Assembly (NCBI RefSeq): GCF_030285665.1
Contig: NZ_CP127295.1
Location: 1,984,001 to 2,048,000, forward strand
Length of the DNA: 64,000 bases
Direction of reading: 5' to 3'
Source of the DNA: Amycolatopsis mongoliensis
Lineage (GTDB): Bacteria > Actinomycetota > Actinomycetes > Mycobacteriales > Pseudonocardiaceae
Of the stretch, positions 60,557 to 64,000 are shown in pieces. The translations under genes and the position numbers were made by a program. Each line of letters begins with the position of its first letter. Position 1 is the stretch's first letter. A model generated the notes under the pieces. It was not told the origin of the DNA. It made no database searches and saw nothing but the letters and a program-made list of their open reading frames with translations.

Positions 60557-61080
60557 TGACCGACGTCGACCGGGTCGGCGAGCGCATCGAGCAGCTGCTG
60601 GGCGAGTTCGACGGTGCCGACGCCGAGCTCGCCGAGGACCTCGTCCACACGCTGCTCGAGTTCTACGGCGCCGGCCTGGCCCGGATCGTCGAAGTCGTCG
60701 GAGCCGACCAGGCCCTGCTGGACCGCCTCGCCGAGGACGACCACATCCGCGGCCTGCTCGTGCTGCACGACCTGCACCCGAGGTCCACGCACGAGCGGGT
60801 CACGGAAGCGCTCGACAAGGTCCGGCCGTACCTGGGTTCGCACGCCGGCGACGTCGAACTCGTCGGGATCGACGACGGCGTCCTGCGGCTGCGGCTGCAG
60901 GGCACCTGCGACGGCTGCCCGTCGTCGACGGTCACCGCGAAGTACGCCATCGAGCGCGTGGTCCGGGAAGCGGCGCCGGAGATCGCCGACGTCGTCGTCG
61001 AAGGGGTCGCGCCGGAAGAGACCGGGCCCGGCGGGCGGCCGCTGCTGCCGCTGGTGCCGTGTCCCGTGGAGGTCCCGTGA
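60556..61080 (+). CDS. NifU-like C-terminal-domain protein
   Basis: A 174-residue protein. The N-terminal ~75 residues are helical and acidic; the second half is a NifU C-terminal domain: KVRPYLGSHAGDVELVGIDDGVLRLRLQGTCDGCPSS with the CxxC of an iron-sulfur scaffold. Such proteins are regular members of group 1h operons and probably assist cluster assembly of the small subunit with its unusual Asp ligand. It overlaps the neighbours by 1 and 4 nt. Confidence 0.9.
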   Translation: MTDVDRVGERIEQLLGEFDGADAELAEDLVHTLLEFYGAGLARIVEVVGADQALLDRLAEDDHIRGLLVLHDLHPRSTHERVTEALDKVRPYLGSHAGDVELVGIDDGVLRLRLQGTCDGCPSSTVTAKYAIERVVREAAPEIADVVVEGVAPEETGPGGRPLLPLVPCPVEVP

Positions 61081-61694
61081 CGGGCGGCCTGCGCAGGTTC
61101 CGCACTCCCGCACCGCGCGCCGCGCCCGGCGAGCGGTGCGAGATGTGCGCGGAACCGATCGGCGCGGAGCACGGGCACGTCATCGACCTCGAGTCCCGGA
61201 CGATCCTGTGCACCTGCCGGGGCTGCTACCTGCTCTTCACCCACCGCGGGGCGGGCGGGAAGCGGCACCGGGCGGTGCCGCAGCGCTTCAAGCACGCTCC
61301 GCGGTTCGGGCCGGGGATGGCGCTGTGGGAGTCGGCCGGGATCCCGGTGAAGACGGCGTTCCTGTTCCGCAATTCGGTGCAGGAACGCCCGGTCGCGTTC
61401 TATCCGAGCCCGGCGGGCGCGACCGAGTCGCTGCTGCCGCTCGGCACGTGGGACGAGCTGCTGGCGGGCACGCCGGCGTTCGCCGACATCGCCGACGACG
61501 TCGAAGCCCTGCTGCTGAACAAGCTCGACCTCGGCTTCGAGTGCTTCCTGGTGCCGATCGACGTCTGCTACGAGCTGGTCGGACTCGTCCGCGCGAAGTG
61601 GCGTGGCTTCGACGGCGGCACCGAAGCGCACGAGGCGATCGACGGGTTCTTCGCGCGGCTGCGGGAGCGCAGCGAGGTCGTGGCGGATGGCTGA
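61077..61694 (+). CDS. DUF5947-like hydrogenase-associated protein
   Basis: A 205-residue protein. The N-terminal part holds two cysteine pairs (GERCEMCAEPIG and LCTCRGCYLLF), probably a zinc or iron site; GHVIDLESRTI lies between. The C-terminal ~120 residues form an alpha/beta domain (FYPSPAGATESLLPLGTWDELL, ECFLVPIDVCYELVGLVRAKWRGFDGG). It matches my memory of DUF5947 proteins seen in actinobacterial group 1h operons. A rubredoxin-like maturation or electron-transfer role is possible. The GTG overlaps the NifU stop. Confidence 0.78.
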   Translation: MTGGLRRFRTPAPRAAPGERCEMCAEPIGAEHGHVIDLESRTILCTCRGCYLLFTHRGAGGKRHRAVPQRFKHAPRFGPGMALWESAGIPVKTAFLFRNSVQERPVAFYPSPAGATESLLPLGTWDELLAGTPAFADIADDVEALLLNKLDLGFECFLVPIDVCYELVGLVRAKWRGFDGGTEAHEAIDGFFARLRERSEVVADG

Positions 61695-62316
61695 GCTGAC
61701 CTTCGACTGCATCGACGTCCGGCCGCTGAAGTACGCCGCGTCGCCGACGCTGGCGTTCAAGCTGCGGATCTCCGAGCTGACCGGGCAGCCCGTCCACGCG
61801 ATGGTGCTGCGCGTCCAGATCCGCATCGAGCCGCAGCGCCGCCGGTACGCCGACGACGAGTCGGAGCTGCTCACCCACCTCTTCGGCGACCGGTCCCGGT
61901 GGGGCGAGACGCTGAAGCCGTTCCAGTTCACGACGATTTCGGTGACCGTGCCGGGGTTCACCGGCGCCACCGAGGTGGACGCCGAGGTGCCGTGCACCTA
62001 CGACCTCGAAGTCGCGGCCGGCAAGTACTTCCACGCGCTGTCCGAGGGCGTCGTGCCGATGGTGCTGCTGTTCAGCGGCACCGTGTTCGGCAAGGGCGGA
62101 CCGGGGTTCTGGGTCGAGCAGGTGCCGTGGCACACGCAGGCCGAGTGCCGGATGCCGGTGGCCGTCTGGGACGAGCTGATGTCCCGCTACTTCCCGAACG
62201 TCGCGTGGATCAAGCTGCCGCGGGACACGGTGGACGCGCTGCTCAAGTACAAGGCGCAGCACGCGATCCCGACCTGGGAAGCCGCGATCGAGCAGCTGCT
62301 GGCCGGTGGGCCGTGA
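61687..62316 (+). CDS. DUF6084-like hydrogenase-associated protein
   Basis: A 209-residue mostly beta protein: ELTFDCIDVRPLKYAASPTLAFKLRISE, then QIRIEPQRRRY, TISVTVPGFTGATEVDAEVPCTYDLEV and FWVEQVPWHTQAECRMPVAVWDELM. It resembles DUF6084 proteins that follow DUF5947 in these operons. No catalytic motif is visible. It starts 8 nt before the preceding stop and overlaps the next gene by 4 nt, so equal production with its neighbours is likely. A structural or maturation role is inferred from position. Confidence 0.78.
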   Translation: MAELTFDCIDVRPLKYAASPTLAFKLRISELTGQPVHAMVLRVQIRIEPQRRRYADDESELLTHLFGDRSRWGETLKPFQFTTISVTVPGFTGATEVDAEVPCTYDLEVAAGKYFHALSEGVVPMVLLFSGTVFGKGGPGFWVEQVPWHTQAECRMPVAVWDELMSRYFPNVAWIKLPRDTVDALLKYKAQHAIPTWEAAIEQLLAGGP

Positions 62317-63509
62317 ACGCCGGGGACCAGGCCCGCGCGGTCGGCGACGCCGTGCTCTACGAGGGCTACCTCCTCTACCCGTACCGGGCGTCGGCGGGGA
62401 AGAACCGGGTGCGCTGGCAGTGGGGCGTGCTGGTGCCGCCGTCGTACGCGTCGGCCGAGATCGGCGAGCACGCGTCGACCCGCGTCGAGTGCCTGCTGGA
62501 GCCGATGGCCCACACGATCCTGCGCGTCAAGCTGCGGTTCCTGCAGGCACAGACGCGGCTGTCCCCGGACACCACGTGGGACGAAGCCGTCGAGCACGAG
62601 ATCGACTTCGAGCTGCCGCTTGCGGACCTCCCGGTCGAGACACCGTTCCGCGTGCCCGGCGGCGAAGAGCGCGAAGACGCGCTCGTGCGACGGAGGCACG
62701 AGCTGTCCGGCGTCCTCAGTGCCCGGGTCGACCCGCTCGACGGGCCGTTCGGCGGCGCCCGGCTGCGGCTGGACCTGCACAACACGACGTCGTGGCGCTC
62801 CGACGGCGTCCGCGAGCACGCCCTTCGCCACGCGCTGCTCGCCGCGCACCTGGTGCTCGCCGTCGACACCGGGCACTTCCTGTCCATGCTGGACCCGCCG
62901 GAGTGGGCCAAGCCGGCCGTCGAAGCCTGCCGGCAGGAACGGCTGTGGCCGGTGCTGATCGGCGACACCGCCCGCAGCACGGTGCTGCTCGCGTCGCCGA
63001 TCATCCTCTACGACAACCCGTCCATCGCCGCCGAAAGCGCCGGAGAACTCTTCGACGGCACCGAGATCGACGAGATCCTGACGCTGCGCACGATGACGCT
63101 GACCGACGAGGAGAAGCGCGAGGCCCGGGCCACCGACCCGCGCGCGGCGGCCATCGTCGACCGCGTCGACACGATGCCGCCGGAACTGCTCGACCGCCTG
63201 CACGGGACCGTGCGGTACCTGCGGTCGGTCACCGGCGAGCCCGAGTCCGAGACGGTGACCGTCGGGGGCGTCCGCGTCACGGCCGGGTCGAAGGTGCGGC
63301 TGCGGCCGAACCTGCGTGGCGCGGACGCCCAGGACATGTTCCTCGCCGGCCTGGTCGCGACGGTCCGCACCGTGCTGTCCGATGTGGACGGCATGACGCA
63401 CGTGGCCGTCACCCTCGACGACGACCCGGGCGCCGACCTGCAGAACACGCACGGCCGGTTCCGGTACTTCTCACCCGACGAGATCGAGCCCATGGAGGTT
63501 GCGGAATGA
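62313..63509 (+). CDS. Hydrogenase-operon protein of unknown function (398 residues)
   Basis: A soluble protein without signal peptide or membrane helix. The first half (LYEGYLLYPYRASAGKNRVRWQWGVLVPPSYA, TRVECLLEP, HTILRVKLRFLQAQ) has a beta-rich pattern; the middle includes LVLAVDTGHFLSMLDPPEWAK and RSTVLLASPIILYDNPSIAAES. The last ~60 residues (FLAGLVATVRTVLSDVDGMTHVAVTLDDDPGAD) look like a small alpha/beta unit seen at the end of several hydrogenase-linked proteins. I do not recognise a named family. Overlaps of 4 nt on both sides tie it to maturation. Confidence 0.8.
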   Translation: MNAGDQARAVGDAVLYEGYLLYPYRASAGKNRVRWQWGVLVPPSYASAEIGEHASTRVECLLEPMAHTILRVKLRFLQAQTRLSPDTTWDEAVEHEIDFELPLADLPVETPFRVPGGEEREDALVRRRHELSGVLSARVDPLDGPFGGARLRLDLHNTTSWRSDGVREHALRHALLAAHLVLAVDTGHFLSMLDPPEWAKPAVEACRQERLWPVLIGDTARSTVLLASPIILYDNPSIAAESAGELFDGTEIDEILTLRTMTLTDEEKREARATDPRAAAIVDRVDTMPPELLDRLHGTVRYLRSVTGEPESETVTVGGVRVTAGSKVRLRPNLRGADAQDMFLAGLVATVRTVLSDVDGMTHVAVTLDDDPGADLQNTHGRFRYFSPDEIEPMEVAE

Positions 63510-64000
63510 GGCCACGAGTCCTGGTCGCCGGAATCGGCAACATCTTCCTCGGCGACGACGGCTTCGGCGTCGAAGTCATCAAGGAGCTGGAAGGCACCGA
63601 CCTGCCGGAGTGGGTTCAGATCGCCGACTACGGCATCGCGGGCATGCACCTCGCCTACGACCTGATGGGCGGCTACGACACGACGATCCTGCTCGACGCG
63701 ACACCGCACGGACGGCCGCCCGGCACGCTCTCGCTCATCGAGGCGGACACCGACGACCTGGCCGCCTCGGCGTCGATCGACGCGCACGGCATGCAGCCCG
63801 AAGCGGTGTTCCGGCTGCTGGGTTTGCTCGGCGGCGACGCCGGGCGGGTGCTGATCGTCGGGTGCGAACCGGCCTGCCTCGACGAAGGGATCGGGCTGTC
63901 GCCGGCGGTCGAGGCCGCGGTGCCGGCCGCGGTCCGCGCCGTCACCGAGCTCGCCTGGGGAACCAGTCCCGAACTGCCCCTCAAGGAGAAGACGGAGGTC
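63506..64000 (+). CDS. Hydrogenase maturation protease (HyaD/HycI type), cut by window edge
   Basis: At least 165 residues, running off the right edge. VLVAGIGNIFLGDDGFGVEVIKEL has the first metal-binding acidic residues; TTILLDATPHGRPPGTL the second Asp and SIDAHGMQPEAVFRLLG the His, as in HybD-type endopeptidases that bind nickel in the large subunit and cut after its last ligand. The ATG at 63506 overlaps the preceding stop. It should remove the C-terminal extension of HhyL. Other hyp genes (A, B, D, E, F) are not in the window and may follow. Confidence 0.92.
   Translation, partial: MRPRVLVAGIGNIFLGDDGFGVEVIKELEGTDLPEWVQIADYGIAGMHLAYDLMGGYDTTILLDATPHGRPPGTLSLIEADTDDLAASASIDAHGMQPEAVFRLLGLLGGDAGRVLIVGCEPACLDEGIGLSPAVEAAVPAAVRAVTELAWGTSPELPLKEKTEV

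Overview
The window is very GC-rich DNA with dense genes, frequent 1-8 nt start/stop overlaps, GTG starts and strong third-position G/C. It carries actinobacterial hallmarks: SARP and NB-ARC regulators, a WhiB protein, a SigB/SigF module, DUF574 and DUF664 enzymes, a probable DasR site and a group 1h uptake hydrogenase. Gene content and short palindromic repeats suggest a Pseudonocardiaceae-type actinomycete, most likely Amycolatopsis. That assignment is inference; no rRNA is present.

Layout. 1-7.4 kb: the N-terminal part of a class III lanthipeptide synthetase running off the left edge, two small membrane proteins, a GT39-type membrane glycosyltransferase, a secreted trypsin-like protease, a secreted alginate-lyase-family enzyme and a SixA-type phosphatase. 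7.4-15.5 kb: a regulatory block of a SARP/NB-ARC/TPR regulator, a divergent two-gene unit (GT-B/TagF-like protein plus small membrane-anchored protein), an NB-ARC/TPR ATPase without an effector domain, a protein with two helix-turn-helix units, then tRNA-Lys(TTT). 15.5-31.7 kb: mixed metabolic and envelope genes (P-loop kinase, DUF11 protein, DinB, a frameshifted TMEM175 channel, a PcaB-like lyase with an unusual poly-Gly insertion, lipoproteins, esterases, an OhrR-type MarR, a DUF574 methyltransferase, patatin, PadR plus FadH, prephenate dehydrogenase). 31.7-46.2 kb: FUSC transporter, polysaccharide deacetylase, an ECF sigma pair, TetR and GbsR regulators beside an oxidoreductase and an ABC exporter, an MFS transporter and a TetR/SnoaL pair. 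46.2-49 kb: a general-stress module (STAS antagonist, WhiB, two RsbW-like kinases, SigF-type sigma). 49-54.9 kb: redox enzymes, then a chitinase and a 3D-domain protein behind a DasR-like operator, and a membrane-anchored HNH nuclease. 55-64 kb: a Sel1-repeat protein and a tightly overlapping ten-gene operon for a group 1h [NiFe]-hydrogenase (SIS protein, HypC, SIS protein, small and large subunits, NifU-like protein, DUF5947-like, DUF6084-like, an unknown 398-aa protein, maturation protease) cut by the right edge.

How it works together. The hydrogenase operon would let the cell scavenge trace H2 when starved, and a perfect CRP/GlxR-type site lies just upstream. The chitin locus fits N-acetylglucosamine control. 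The SARP block has 11-bp-phased direct repeats in the divergent promoter of the GT-B-like gene, as expected for a SARP-controlled target. The most promising under-described items are the paired SIS-domain proteins flanking HypC, the SARP/GT-B/NB-ARC/double-HTH block, the palindromic elements (one pair inside a coding sequence), the poly-Gly insertion in the lyase, and a TCCACTGTGGA motif that recurs with fixed strand polarity.
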